DNA of 23,815 nucleotides. Source: an uncultured bacterium (GTDB taxonomy: Bacteria; Bacillota_I; Bacilli_A; RF39; UBA660). Where the stretch lies: contig CAJMSU010000021.1 of assembly GCA_905216155.1 (NCBI GenBank), positions 1-23,815 of the forward strand. Direction: 5' to 3'. The translations under genes and the position numbers were made by a program. The notes under the pieces were generated by a model. It worked only from the letters and a program-made list of their open reading frames with translations, was not told the origin of the DNA and did not search any database. Shown here piece by piece: positions 1 through 8,165 of the stretch; position 1 is the stretch's first letter; each line of letters begins with the position of its first letter.

Positions 1-55
1 ACACACTGCCCTTTCACGGCAGCATTCACGGATTCGAATTCCGTACTGGTCACCA
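1..55 (+). tRNA. tRNA-Glu (anticodon TTC), 5' end cut off by the window
   Basis: The 3' part of a tRNA runs from the window edge. The anticodon stem CTGCC/GGCAG encloses the loop CTTTCAC, giving anticodon TTC (Glu). The T arm is ACGGA-TTCGAAT-TCCGT at 28-44. The 3' acceptor strand is 45-51, A52 is the discriminator and CCA is encoded at 53-55. The 5' acceptor and D arm lie before position 1. Confidence 0.93.
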
Positions 56-67
56 AATTTTGAACTT

Positions 68-88
68 ACTCCGTATGGAGTTTTTTTT
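68..88 (+). terminator. Rho-independent terminator after tRNA-Glu
   Basis: A 5-bp stem ACTCC/GGAGT with a GTAT loop is followed directly by an eight-T run. It closes the tRNA-Glu transcript 12 bases after the CCA end. Confidence 0.8.
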
Positions 89-138
89 AATATTTTCTTA
101 ATTTATGGATAAAATAAAAATAAAGTTAATTTTATTTA

Positions 139-167
139 TTGACATAATAATAAAATTAATGTAATAT
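139..167 (+). promoter_or_regulatory. Sigma-A-type promoter for tRNA-Ser
   Basis: A perfect -35 box TTGACA (139-144) and a -10 box TAATAT (162-167) are separated by 17 bases. The predicted start of transcription is just before the tRNA at 181. It is one of the two promoters in the window with a consensus TTGACA at near-ideal spacing, as expected for a stable RNA gene. Confidence 0.8.
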
Positions 168-180
168 TATATTTGCAACT

Positions 181-271
181 GGAGCAGTACTCAAGTGGTT
201 GAAGAGGCGCCCCTGCTAAGGGTGTAGGTCGGGCAACTGGCGCGAGAGTTCAAATCTCTCCTGCTCCGCCA
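181..271 (+). tRNA. tRNA-Ser (anticodon GCT)
   Basis: This is a complete class II tRNA of 91 nt including encoded CCA. Acceptor strand GGAGCAG (181-187) pairs with CTGCTCC (261-267), G268 is the discriminator and CCA is at 269-271. The anticodon stem CGCCC/GGGTG encloses loop CTGCTAA with anticodon GCT at 215-217, reading AGC/AGT serine codons. The long variable arm expected of tRNA-Ser lies after the anticodon stem. Confidence 0.96.
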
Positions 272-281
272 TTTAAAAATT

Positions 282-303
282 AAGTCCAATTATGGGCTTT
301 TTA
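282..303 (+). terminator. Rho-independent terminator after tRNA-Ser
   Basis: The stem AAGTCC/GGGCTT (one T-G pair) with loop AATTAT is followed by a T-rich tract. It lies 10 bases after the tRNA-Ser CCA. Confidence 0.75.
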
Positions 304-317
304 TTTTGCTTTAACAC

Positions 318-346
318 TGTTAAATAGATATATTTTATGGTATAAT
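318..346 (+). promoter_or_regulatory. Probable promoter of the NdvB-like gene
   Basis: A perfect -10 box TATAAT lies at 341-346 with a weak -35 candidate TGTTAA (318-323) at 17-base spacing. Transcription would start near 352, at or after the first in-frame ATG (351). That favours the second ATG (363) as the true start. Confidence 0.5.
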
Positions 347-362
347 TTTTATGGTGAAGAAA

Positions 363-3300
363 ATGGTAAAGAGATTCTATAAAGATTTTAAATTTATTAA
401 AAATTATCAAGAAAAATTAATTACTATTTCATCATGTGAAGTTAGTGAAATAGAAAAGATGATAATTGATAATTTTTCTTTAATTAATGATTCTTATTTA
501 TTTGTTAAAGAAAGTAAGTTTAATAATAAGGAAAATAGAATTTTTTATTTTTTAAAAGACGTTGTAACCAAATATAAATATAATATTACCATTCCAGATT
601 TAATTAGTGAATTTAATAAGTATCAAACAGAAGAAAAAATATATCTATCATATAATGACATCAACAGTATAAAAATAAATTTAATATTTTTATATATTTC
701 AAAACTTTATGATTTATGTTTAATTGATAAAGAAAAGTTAAATAATAGATTAGTAATTAATAGAAGCAAAGATTTTTATGACCTTGAAAAAGTTATACCT
801 AAATTTAAAAACAATAATAATTTTTTAACTACACTTTATAAAAAAATAAAATATGATAATAAATTATTAAAGAAATTTAATAAAAGTTTATATGAAAATA
901 AAATATCTATAGATGAAATTTTTAGTTCAGAAAAAAATGATTATATAGAAAATAATATTATAGTAGAAAATATAATTAATGGCATTAACTTAATATTAAA
1001 AACTAATGATTATTTTCTAGTAAAAAATATTAGTAAGGTAGAAAAAGCTTTACTTAAAGACAAAACTTATAAAAATATGATTTTTGAATCAAAATTAGTC
1101 TATAGAGAAAAATTATGTAAATCTACATATAGTAAAAATATGTTAGAGTTTGTTTGCAATAATCAATCACATATTGGCTATAAACTAAAATTTTTCTCTT
1201 ATTTACCAATACTTGATTATAAAGATAAATTAAAAATAGATTTTTCAACAAGTATTATAGTCTATGATAAAAAATTAACTATAGAAAAAGTTGATATTAT
1301 ACTTAATAAATTTTTATCATACTATGAACAGTTAAATAATAAAAAATTTTATTATATATTAGTTACTGATAATAATTTAGATATTGATGTTATTTCTTAT
1401 ATAAAATCAAAAATTTCTGATATTAATAATAAAACTGATGATTCACTATTTAACTTTATTTGTTTTAATAAATCCTTCGATAATGATTATCTACTTATGA
1501 ATAATTTGTCACTTCTACTTAATGGTAAAAAAAATGAAAATAGTACTATATTTATTAATACAATGGATAGTAATATATTATCTAAATATATCATAATGAA
1601 TAATTATAACAATTTCTTAAGTATCAATGATATATTTGATTTTATTGGTGCGATAAAACATCCTGTTAATGATAAATATATAATTATAAGAAAAAATAAA
1701 AATCTACCCATTAATTTAGAAAATTCTATACTTGATATAGAAAAATTCACTACTGCCTTTTCAAATGTAGTAGAAGATGAAAAAATTAATAAATTAGAGC
1801 TTATTAAAATGTATTTAAATATTGGTACTATAAAAAAATTTAAAAATAAAAATGTTACATTTTCAAATAGTGTAGTTAATAATAACTCTAAAGAACATAT
1901 CATATTATCATCATCTACTAATAATAATCTTAGTAATTTAGTACTATCTAATGGTAATTATACTGTTATTTTAAATAATAGAAAAACAGCACTTTATCAA
2001 TATAAAAATATCAGACTAAATAAAAAAGATATTAATAAATTATACATAATTGATAACGATAATACTTATGTAAATATTTCTAATGATTATAAATTTACAA
2101 ATACTAAGGCTAAGTTTTCATCTTGTTATGACGATATAGAAATAAATACAGATATTATAGTTTCTAATAATCATAACTTAGAGATACAAAAAATTAATAT
2201 TACTAATAATAGTAAGACTTGTAAAAATATAAATCTTATATCTTATAGTGAAGTTTTATTAATGGATTCTACTTCTGACTTATTATTAAATAATAATGTA
2301 TTTATAAATACAATTTATGATAAAAAACTAGATACTTTAATAGCTAATAGATGTAAAAAAACAAACTATATGTTTTCTAATTTAGTAGCACCAAATTCAA
2401 CTAATACTACATATACATCTTTAAGAAACAGTCTGTTTGATGAAGACAATAATATAAAAAATGGTGCCCTTAATAATAAATTAGAAAATAATATAGATAA
2501 TATAATGTCAATTTCAAAAAATATAGATATTAAACCATCAAAAACTATTACTGTATATTTAATTAATGGTTATGCTAGAAGCCATGAACAAATAAAACAA
2601 AGTATTAATTATTATAAAAATATAAAAAACATAGAAGAAGAATTTAGAAGAGTAGAATTAAGTAATACTTTTAATCTAGAAAATATAAATATTTCACAAG
2701 AACAATTAAAAAATTATAATTCATTTTTAAAATTCTTAGTAAATAAAGATTGCTACAAAATGAGTGTAGAAGACTATGATATTTTAAGAAAAAATTCTTT
2801 ATCTAAATCAAGTTTAATTAAATATAAGTTAGATAATAATAAATTTAATATTTTATTTGAATTTAATGATAAAAAAATGTTATATGAATTAGTTAAAATG
2901 TATGAATATTATAGATCTGTTAATATAGATGTTAATATAATAGTTAGTGTTAATGAAAAATATAATTACATAAAAAATATTATAAATAATGAGTTATATA
3001 GAATTAATAATATAAATAATCAATATAAAGACACCGGCTCAATACTTGTTTTAAATAGTAAGAAATTATCAAGAGAAGAGAAAAATTTATTTTATACTAT
3101 AGCAGATGTTACAATAAATGACAGTTATAAAGACTTTACTTCATTAATTACTAGTCTAGAAGAAAAATATAATTTTGACTTTACTATTAATAAAAAAATG
3201 AAAATAGAAAAAAATGAATCTCCTAAACTACTTTTTGATAATTCATATGGTGGCTTTTCTAAAGATTTAAATAACTATACTATTTATAATAATAAGTTTA

Positions 3301-5186
3301 ATGGAATATATAATAATATCTTAGCTAATAAAAACTATGGTTGTATTTTATCTAATAATTTTTCTGGATATACATATTATGACAATCCATCTGAATATAG
3401 AATTACTGATATAGATAATAATTTAAATAAAGAACAAAGAAAAGAAGGATTTTTGTTTAATAATTTAGAGTTTGTTCCAAGTAAATGCAATTATTCATTT
3501 GGTTATACAAACTTTTCATCAAATAGTGATAAAATAGATATTTCTATAGATCAATTCATACCAATCGAGGACTCAGTTAAAGTTTATATATTAAAAGTTT
3601 CTAATAAATTAAAGAAAAAACAAAAAATTACAATTGATTATTTTATTAAACCAATACTTGGTAGTAATATTGATGATTATAAATATGTTATATCTGATAT
3701 AGTAGATGATAAGTATATGTTACTTAAAAACGTCTTTAATCCAAACTATAAAGACATTTCTACATTTATTACTACAGATATGAAAATAAATAATTATGAT
3801 ATTTTTAACATAAGTAGAAAAAGTATTAGTGTTAATTTAGAACTTGATAGTCTCTCTAGTAAAGAATTTCTCTTTGCAATTGGTTCTTCAAGTGATAAAG
3901 ATATTTTATCTATGATTGAAAAATATAGTAACCTAGATTCTATTTTATTAGAATTTGATAAACTAAAAAAATATTGGGATAGGCTATTAAATAAAAAGAT
4001 TCAGTTAGGAACAGATTTAAATCTATATTATAAATGGAGTTTATATCAAGCTATTATGAATAATTATTCTCATTCTAATTATTATAATTATACTGGTGTT
4101 TGTAATTGTAAAGAAAAACTTACCTCATCTTTATTATTACTTCCTTTTGATAGTAATATCTTAAAAGAAAATCTACTACAAATTAGTGCTCATCAAGCAA
4201 TTGATGGAGATATATTATATTGGTTTTATGATAAAAATAAATTTGGTCTTAGAAATAGATGCTATGACGTAATGATTATTTATGCTTATTGCCTATGTTA
4301 TTACATACTAAATACTAATGATTTTGCTATTTTAAATACCAAATTACCATATATTTATGGCTCTAGTATAAGTTGTTATGAAAAAGAAAAAATAATTGTA
4401 TATAATACTACTAATGAAAATTATTCATTACTTGATCATTTAACAAAAGCAATAGATTTATCTATTAGTTTAACAGGTGATAATGGCATCCCATTAATGG
4501 GAGAAAAAGATTTTGATAATGCTTTTAGTAGTATCTCAAAAAAAGATGAAAGTACTATAAATGGTTTCATATTATATAAAACAATTTCTAACTTTGTAAA
4601 AATAATTAGTAATTCTAATTATGATATTAATTATAAAAAGTATGAAAAATTCAATCTAAATTTGAGAAAGAAAATTAATAATATAGCTTTTTCTAAAAAT
4701 CATTATGAAAGATGTCTATATAGTGATATTAATGATAATTTATTAGGAATAGATTTATTAACACAAAGTTTTTCAATAAAAAGTGGTGTTGCTTTAAAAG
4801 GAAATATTTCTAAAATAACAAAAGAAGTAGAAAGAAAATTATATGATAATAACAAAAAGTTATTTAGATATATAAGTAGTAATATAAATCTTACTGATAA
4901 TGATTATGGCTCTATATGTAATTATCCTAAAGGTTATTTTGAAAATGAAGGATATTCTATAAGTGCATGCCTAATATACATAAATACTTTAATAGATATA
5001 GGACAAACAGATAAAGCAGTAAAATATCTAAAAGATTTACTTCCAATTAATAGAAATTCAGAATATATAAATCCATTTTTTATCTATAGTTATATGGACT
5101 GTAATGGTTCAAGTTATATGATTAATACATCAACTGCAGAACTATTATTTAATGCAATTAATAGACTTAATGACATAGAAGACTAA
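363..5186 (+). CDS. Reduced, degenerate cyclic beta-1,2-glucan synthase (NdvB)-like protein with GH94-like C terminus
   Basis: A 1607-residue protein with no signal peptide or membrane segment. Its order follows NdvB. Residues about 20-270 resemble the N-terminal helical region (an LLDNFHL-like stretch and a VEKALLKD-like stretch). About 280-440 resemble the first part of the GT84 domain, ending at H433-P434 where the family has AHPLN. About 526-760 are a beta-sandwich (LSNGNY; then DDIEINT near 590). About 790-950 are the linker region, and 957 to the end are GH94-like (LLFDNSYGGFS). The GT84 core, membrane segments and middle (alpha/alpha)6 cyclisation domain of the roughly 2800-residue family appear to be missing between about 435 and 500. 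GH94 motifs are eroded: the usual GDWND reads K-D-F-D-N (1382-1386) and GFRDQLQD reads N-C-K-E-K-L-T-S. Start 363 is chosen because GGTGA at 353-357 is its ribosome binding site; 351 has none. The long intact frame argues for a retained function, perhaps glycan binding. Family alignment is from memory. Confidence 0.75.
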   Translation: MVKRFYKDFKFIKNYQEKLITISSCEVSEIEKMIIDNFSLINDSYLFVKESKFNNKENRIFYFLKDVVTKYKYNITIPDLISEFNKYQTEEKIYLSYNDINSIKINLIFLYISKLYDLCLIDKEKLNNRLVINRSKDFYDLEKVIPKFKNNNNFLTTLYKKIKYDNKLLKKFNKSLYENKISIDEIFSSEKNDYIENNIIVENIINGINLILKTNDYFLVKNISKVEKALLKDKTYKNMIFESKLVYREKLCKSTYSKNMLEFVCNNQSHIGYKLKFFSYLPILDYKDKLKIDFSTSIIVYDKKLTIEKVDIILNKFLSYYEQLNNKKFYYILVTDNNLDIDVISYIKSKISDINNKTDDSLFNFICFNKSFDNDYLLMNNLSLLLNGKKNENSTIFINTMDSNILSKYIIMNNYNNFLSINDIFDFIGAIKHPVNDKYIIIRKNKNLPINLENSILDIEKFTTAFSNVVEDEKINKLELIKMYLNIGTIKKFKNKNVTFSNSVVNNNSKEHIILSSSTNNNLSNLVLSNGNYTVILNNRKTALYQYKNIRLNKKDINKLYIIDNDNTYVNISNDYKFTNTKAKFSSCYDDIEINTDIIVSNNHNLEIQKINITNNSKTCKNINLISYSEVLLMDSTSDLLLNNNVFINTIYDKKLDTLIANRCKKTNYMFSNLVAPNSTNTTYTSLRNSLFDEDNNIKNGALNNKLENNIDNIMSISKNIDIKPSKTITVYLINGYARSHEQIKQSINYYKNIKNIEEEFRRVELSNTFNLENINISQEQLKNYNSFLKFLVNKDCYKMSVEDYDILRKNSLSKSSLIKYKLDNNKFNILFEFNDKKMLYELVKMYEYYRSVNIDVNIIVSVNEKYNYIKNIINNELYRINNINNQYKDTGSILVLNSKKLSREEKNLFYTIADVTINDSYKDFTSLITSLEEKYNFDFTINKKMKIEKNESPKLLFDNSYGGFSKDLNNYTIYNNKFNGIYNNILANKNYGCILSNNFSGYTYYDNPSEYRITDIDNNLNKEQRKEGFLFNNLEFVPSKCNYSFGYTNFSSNSDKIDISIDQFIPIEDSVKVYILKVSNKLKKKQKITIDYFIKPILGSNIDDYKYVISDIVDDKYMLLKNVFNPNYKDISTFITTDMKINNYDIFNISRKSISVNLELDSLSSKEFLFAIGSSSDKDILSMIEKYSNLDSILLEFDKLKKYWDRLLNKKIQLGTDLNLYYKWSLYQAIMNNYSHSNYYNYTGVCNCKEKLTSSLLLLPFDSNILKENLLQISAHQAIDGDILYWFYDKNKFGLRNRCYDVMIIYAYCLCYYILNTNDFAILNTKLPYIYGSSISCYEKEKIIVYNTTNENYSLLDHLTKAIDLSISLTGDNGIPLMGEKDFDNAFSSISKKDESTINGFILYKTISNFVKIISNSNYDINYKKYEKFNLNLRKKINNIAFSKNHYERCLYSDINDNLLGIDLLTQSFSIKSGVALKGNISKITKEVERKLYDNNKKLFRYISSNINLTDNDYGSICNYPKGYFENEGYSISACLIYINTLIDIGQTDKAVKYLKDLLPINRNSEYINPFFIYSYMDCNGSSYMINTSTAELLFNAINRLNDIED

Positions 5187-5210
5187 ATATATAATGTATT
5201 TAGTTTTTTT
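5182..5210 (+). terminator. Terminator overlapping the stop codon of the NdvB-like gene
   Basis: A perfect 8-bp stem ACTAAATA/TATTTAGT with a 7-base loop is followed by a T run to 5210. The TAA stop (5184-5186) lies inside the 5' arm. Confidence 0.8.
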
Positions 5211-5221
5211 GTTTTATATGC

Positions 5222-5227
5222 TATAAT
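5222..5227 (+). promoter_or_regulatory. -10 box of the PAP2-HAD operon
   Basis: TATAAT lies 33 bases before the PAP2 ATG, right after the upstream terminator. The -35 region (TTTAGT at 5199-5204, 17-base spacing) is weak and overlaps that terminator. Confidence 0.5.
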
Positions 5228-5254
5228 TATCTATATTAGTTGTGTGGTGATAAT

Positions 5255-5854
5255 ATGAAAAGAAGAAAAGTAATTATAACTGTTTTCAGTATATTTTTTA
5301 TTTTGATTATGTTACTTGTATTATTTAATAAAATTAGTTTCTTTGATAACTTTGTTTATAATTTTCTAATATCTAAAAGAAGTAAATTCTTAGATAATTA
5401 TTTCTTATTTTGTACGAAATTTGGTAATGTTAGTGTTGCAGTAGTATTAGTAATTTTATTAATGATACTATTTCATAATAGATATAGTTTGTTTTTTTTA
5501 TTTGGTAGCTTAGGCTGTGTTTTGATAAATACTATTTTTAAGTACATAATAAAAAGGGATAGACCTAATATTTTAAGATTAATAAAACAAGATGGTTATT
5601 CATTTCCTAGTGGTCACTCAATGATTTCTGTTACCTTATATGGATTTTTACTTTATATAGTTTTAACCAAAGTTAAGAATAAATATCTAAAAATGATTAT
5701 GACATTTCTTTTAATATTAATTATTTTATCTATTGGTATTAGTAGAATTTACTTAGGTGTTCATTATGCATCAGATGTAGTTGCTGGTTATATACTTTCA
5801 CTAATATATGTTATTATATTGATACAGGTTGATTTAAATATTGGAGGGGAATAA
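5255..5854 (+). CDS. PAP2-family membrane phosphatase
   Basis: A membrane phosphatase of about 199 residues. It probably dephosphorylates a lipid phosphate such as undecaprenyl pyrophosphate or phosphatidylglycerol phosphate at the cytoplasmic membrane; the exact substrate cannot be read from sequence. All three PAP2 signatures are intact: K96-x6-R103-P104 (ending KRDRP), P118-S-G-H121, and S163-R-x5-H170-x3-D174. His121 and His170 are the expected catalytic residues. The N terminus has a basic start and hydrophobic helix, and further hydrophobic helices follow, giving about five or six membrane segments. An upstream in-frame TTG exists at 5240, but GGTGA at 5246-5250 sits four bases before the ATG at 5255, so that start is preferred. 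The stop codon is one base before the next gene's ATG, so the two are translationally linked. Confidence 0.88.
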   Translation: MKRRKVIITVFSIFFILIMLLVLFNKISFFDNFVYNFLISKRSKFLDNYFLFCTKFGNVSVAVVLVILLMILFHNRYSLFFLFGSLGCVLINTIFKYIIKRDRPNILRLIKQDGYSFPSGHSMISVTLYGFLLYIVLTKVKNKYLKMIMTFLLILIILSIGISRIYLGVHYASDVVAGYILSLIYVIILIQVDLNIGGE

Positions 5855-5855
5855 T

Positions 5856-6605
5856 ATGTATAAATTATTAGTTAGTAGTTTTTATGATACGTTGATAGAT
5901 GATGATGAAGCAATTAGTCTATCTACTATGGTAGAAATTGACAGAATTAGAAAAAATGGAGTTTTATTTTGCGTGACAACAGAAGGTAATTACTTAGATG
6001 TTTGTGACTATAATAAGGATTTTGATTTCATTGACTATATTATTGCCTGCAACGGTGCTTATTTATATGATGTTTTAAATAAAAAAGTTATATTTAAAAA
6101 AAATATTATGCCATCCATGATAAAAAAAATATGGAAAAATTATAGTAAATATGATGTCTATTTTTATACTGGTATAGACAAAGTTTTAATAAAGAAAAAT
6201 TTTTTATTTGATGAATTTTATAACGAAAATAAAACCGATATATATAAAATAGATATTTCATTTACTGATAAAAAACTAAGAGATAGTGTATATGATGAAA
6301 TTGGTGAATTAGAATTAAAAGTATCTTGTAATAAATATGATAAGAATAAAAAATACATAATAGAAATTACCGCATTAAATATTAATAAATTGAGTTCAAT
6401 AGAGTTTATTTGTAGAAGAAAGAAAATATCTTTAATGGAAGTTGTTAGTATAGGCCAAAAAGAAAGTGATATATGTATGCTTAATGATGTAGGAATGTCA
6501 TGCTGTGTTGCGAATGCTAATAATGATGTTAAAAAAGTAGCTAAAATGAAAAGTAGTTCTAATGTTTGTAAAGGTGTAGAAAAAGTAATAAAGAAATTCT
6601 TTTAA
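5856..6605 (+). CDS. Cof-type HAD-superfamily protein with degenerate catalytic motifs
   Basis: A protein of about 249 residues with the overall layout of Cof/YidA-type HAD phosphatases. It has an N-terminal strand-loop, a 'DYIIACNGAYLYD'-like segment where the family has 'xxNGA', a cap region, and a C-terminal motif-IV segment. Key residues are altered. Where the family has D-x-D-G-T-L there is S8-F-Y10-D-T-L13, so the nucleophilic Asp and the general-acid Asp are both replaced. Where the family has G-D-G-x-N-D there is G200-Q-K-E-S-D205, which loses the first Mg2+-binding Asp. The motif-III-like Lys (in 'INKLSS') seems retained. It is therefore probably not a normal phosphatase and may bind a ligand or partner. 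ATG 5856 has GGAGGGG at 5843-5849 and directly follows the PAP2 stop. No clear terminator follows. Confidence 0.75.
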   Translation: MYKLLVSSFYDTLIDDDEAISLSTMVEIDRIRKNGVLFCVTTEGNYLDVCDYNKDFDFIDYIIACNGAYLYDVLNKKVIFKKNIMPSMIKKIWKNYSKYDVYFYTGIDKVLIKKNFLFDEFYNENKTDIYKIDISFTDKKLRDSVYDEIGELELKVSCNKYDKNKKYIIEITALNINKLSSIEFICRRKKISLMEVVSIGQKESDICMLNDVGMSCCVANANNDVKKVAKMKSSSNVCKGVEKVIKKFF

Positions 6606-6665
6606 ACTATACATACTTTACACTTTGTTTAATATTAGTTTCTTTATAATAAATTTATATTATTA

Positions 6666-6671
6666 TATAAT
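6666..6671 (+). promoter_or_regulatory. -10 box of the surface-protein gene
   Basis: TATAAT lies 24 bases before the ATG at 6695 in an AT-rich gap, with only a weak -35 (TTTATA, 6643-6648). AGGAG at 6684-6688 is the ribosome binding site. The assignment is uncertain because the gap is nearly all A and T. Confidence 0.4.
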
Positions 6672-6694
6672 TTATATGGATTTAGGAGTAAGAT

Positions 6695-8059
6695 ATGAAA
6701 ATAAAAAGGAATAGAGCACAAATTTACTTATTATTAATATTCTCACTTGCTTTATTAATAGGAGTAGGCTATGCCGCACTATTTGAAACATTAAAGATTA
6801 ATGGACAAACAACAATAAATAAAGCATCATGGAATATTTATATGAAAAATATTAGTGTAACTAGTGGAAGTGTAGAAGCAACAACAATACCCTCATTAAA
6901 TAGTACTAATACTACAGTAAACTTTTCAGTAAAGTTAACTAATCCAGGAGACTTTTATGAGTTTACTGTAAAAGAGGTAAATAAAGGAACAATTGATGCG
7001 ATGATATCAACAATATCAAAAACAGGTCTAACTACAACGCAAGCAAAATACTTAGATTATACAGTAACATATGATTCAGGATTAGAGTTAGCGCAAAATC
7101 AAATATTAAAGTCAGGTAATAGTGAATATTTAAGAGTAAAGGTAGCTTTCAAAAAAGATGTAACCGCATCAGATTTACCAACAGCAGACTCTACACTTAA
7201 CTTAAATTTTAGTCTTTCATATCAACAAGCAGAATCAAACGCAGTAGCAATAGTACACCCAACGTGTAAAAGAGCAACAACACTTCATACAGAAGTTTGT
7301 AATCAAACAAATTCAAGTTATTATTGTTCAGGATCAGGGTATAAAAAAGGCGATACTATAGTGTATGGAAATTTAGGAACAACTGGGATATTAACAAGTG
7401 GAGATGCCTTTGATTGTGACGTTAATGGAGATGGAGTATATGACTCTAAAACTGAGAGATTTTACTATGTATCAGGAAAAGATGGAGATAATTCATCAGA
7501 TTATGCAACTTTAATATACTATAATAATGTATCTGGAGGAATTCCAGATAATACAAAAATATATGCATGGGCATCAAAGGAAGATTATATAGCAGCATCT
7601 GGTACAGAATCAGATTATGGTACAAATGGAAATAGTAATAAAGGACCATTAACAGCAATCAAGCAATTACCAACAACAAAACAATGGAAAAATGTAAAAC
7701 TATCAAACACAACAAGAAATATAACAGACAGAAATGGTACTATAAAGGTTAATAATTTTAGTTATTCAGGATATGCAGCTAGATTATTAACTGTACAAGA
7801 AGTGAATAAGACGTGTGGAATAACTGTAGGAAGTTATAAGGTTGGAGAATTAAATACTTGTAAATATATAATGGAAAATACAAGATATTCAACTAAAAAT
7901 CAAACTTTTGCAATATGGTTAGAAACGGTAGCTAATAATACTCAGGCTTGGGCAATTGAAGGCAGTAATGTTCGTGTTAGCTCAATTACTGTTTCTTCAG
8001 CTAATTATCCTAGTGTCCGTCCAGCAGTAGAAGTTCTAAAATCTAAAATAAATTATTAA
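6695..8059 (+). CDS. Exported surface protein with SipW/TasA-like N terminus and repeat-type C-terminal domain
   Basis: A 454-residue secreted protein. Residues 1-28 form a basic start and hydrophobic core ending in G-V-G-Y-A-A-L, followed by a 'LKINGQTTIN' segment. This is typical of proteins with SipW-dependent signal peptides (TasA/camelysin-like). Residues about 35-180 look like a beta-sandwich. The middle is Cys-containing and holds a calcium-loop-like D242-V-N-G-D-G-V-Y-D250. The C-terminal part (from G359-Y-A-A-R, 'RLLTVQEV', ending 'SVRPAVEVLKS') resembles domains common in gut Firmicutes surface proteins, often likened to C-type-lectin or formylglycine-enzyme folds. No LPxTG, lipobox or C-terminal anchor is visible and no signal peptidase gene is adjacent. 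It is more Thr/Ser/Gly-rich than its neighbours. The name and fold assignments are by pattern recognition only. Confidence 0.65.
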   Translation: MKIKRNRAQIYLLLIFSLALLIGVGYAALFETLKINGQTTINKASWNIYMKNISVTSGSVEATTIPSLNSTNTTVNFSVKLTNPGDFYEFTVKEVNKGTIDAMISTISKTGLTTTQAKYLDYTVTYDSGLELAQNQILKSGNSEYLRVKVAFKKDVTASDLPTADSTLNLNFSLSYQQAESNAVAIVHPTCKRATTLHTEVCNQTNSSYYCSGSGYKKGDTIVYGNLGTTGILTSGDAFDCDVNGDGVYDSKTERFYYVSGKDGDNSSDYATLIYYNNVSGGIPDNTKIYAWASKEDYIAASGTESDYGTNGNSNKGPLTAIKQLPTTKQWKNVKLSNTTRNITDRNGTIKVNNFSYSGYAARLLTVQEVNKTCGITVGSYKVGELNTCKYIMENTRYSTKNQTFAIWLETVANNTQAWAIEGSNVRVSSITVSSANYPSVRPAVEVLKSKINY

Positions 8060-8070
8060 CTTAAATACCT

Positions 8071-8095
8071 AAGAAGTTGCTTTTAGCTTCTTTTT
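8071..8095 (+). terminator. Rho-independent terminator after the surface-protein gene
   Basis: The stem AAGAAGT/GCTTCTT (one T-G pair) with an 8-base loop is followed by a short T run. It lies 11 bases after the stop codon. Confidence 0.7.
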
Positions 8096-8131
8096 GTTTA
8101 TGAAAAGTTTTAATTGTTTTTTTTAAGTATT

Positions 8132-8137
8132 TATAAT
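8132..8137 (+). promoter_or_regulatory. -10 box of the pseudouridine synthase operon
   Basis: TATAAT lies 28 bases before ATG 8166 and after the terminator at 8071-8095. The -35 (TTTAAT, 8109-8114, 17-base spacing) is weak. Confidence 0.45.
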
Positions 8138-8165
8138 ATAATTAGTAGGAAATGAGGGGATAAGT

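Noticed and set aside
181..271. tRNA-Ser as an integration (att) site for a mobile element
   Set aside because: No integrase gene is nearby and no duplicate of the tRNA 3' end was seen in the window.
1604..1903. Open frame of 99 codons on the minus strand inside the NdvB-like gene
   Set aside because: It is antisense to a gene whose + strand translation has recognisable homology, and it has no ribosome site or known motif.
6695..8059. Diversity-generating retroelement target
   Set aside because: No reverse transcriptase, template repeat or accessory gene is present in the window, so there is no support beyond a loosely similar C-terminal fold.
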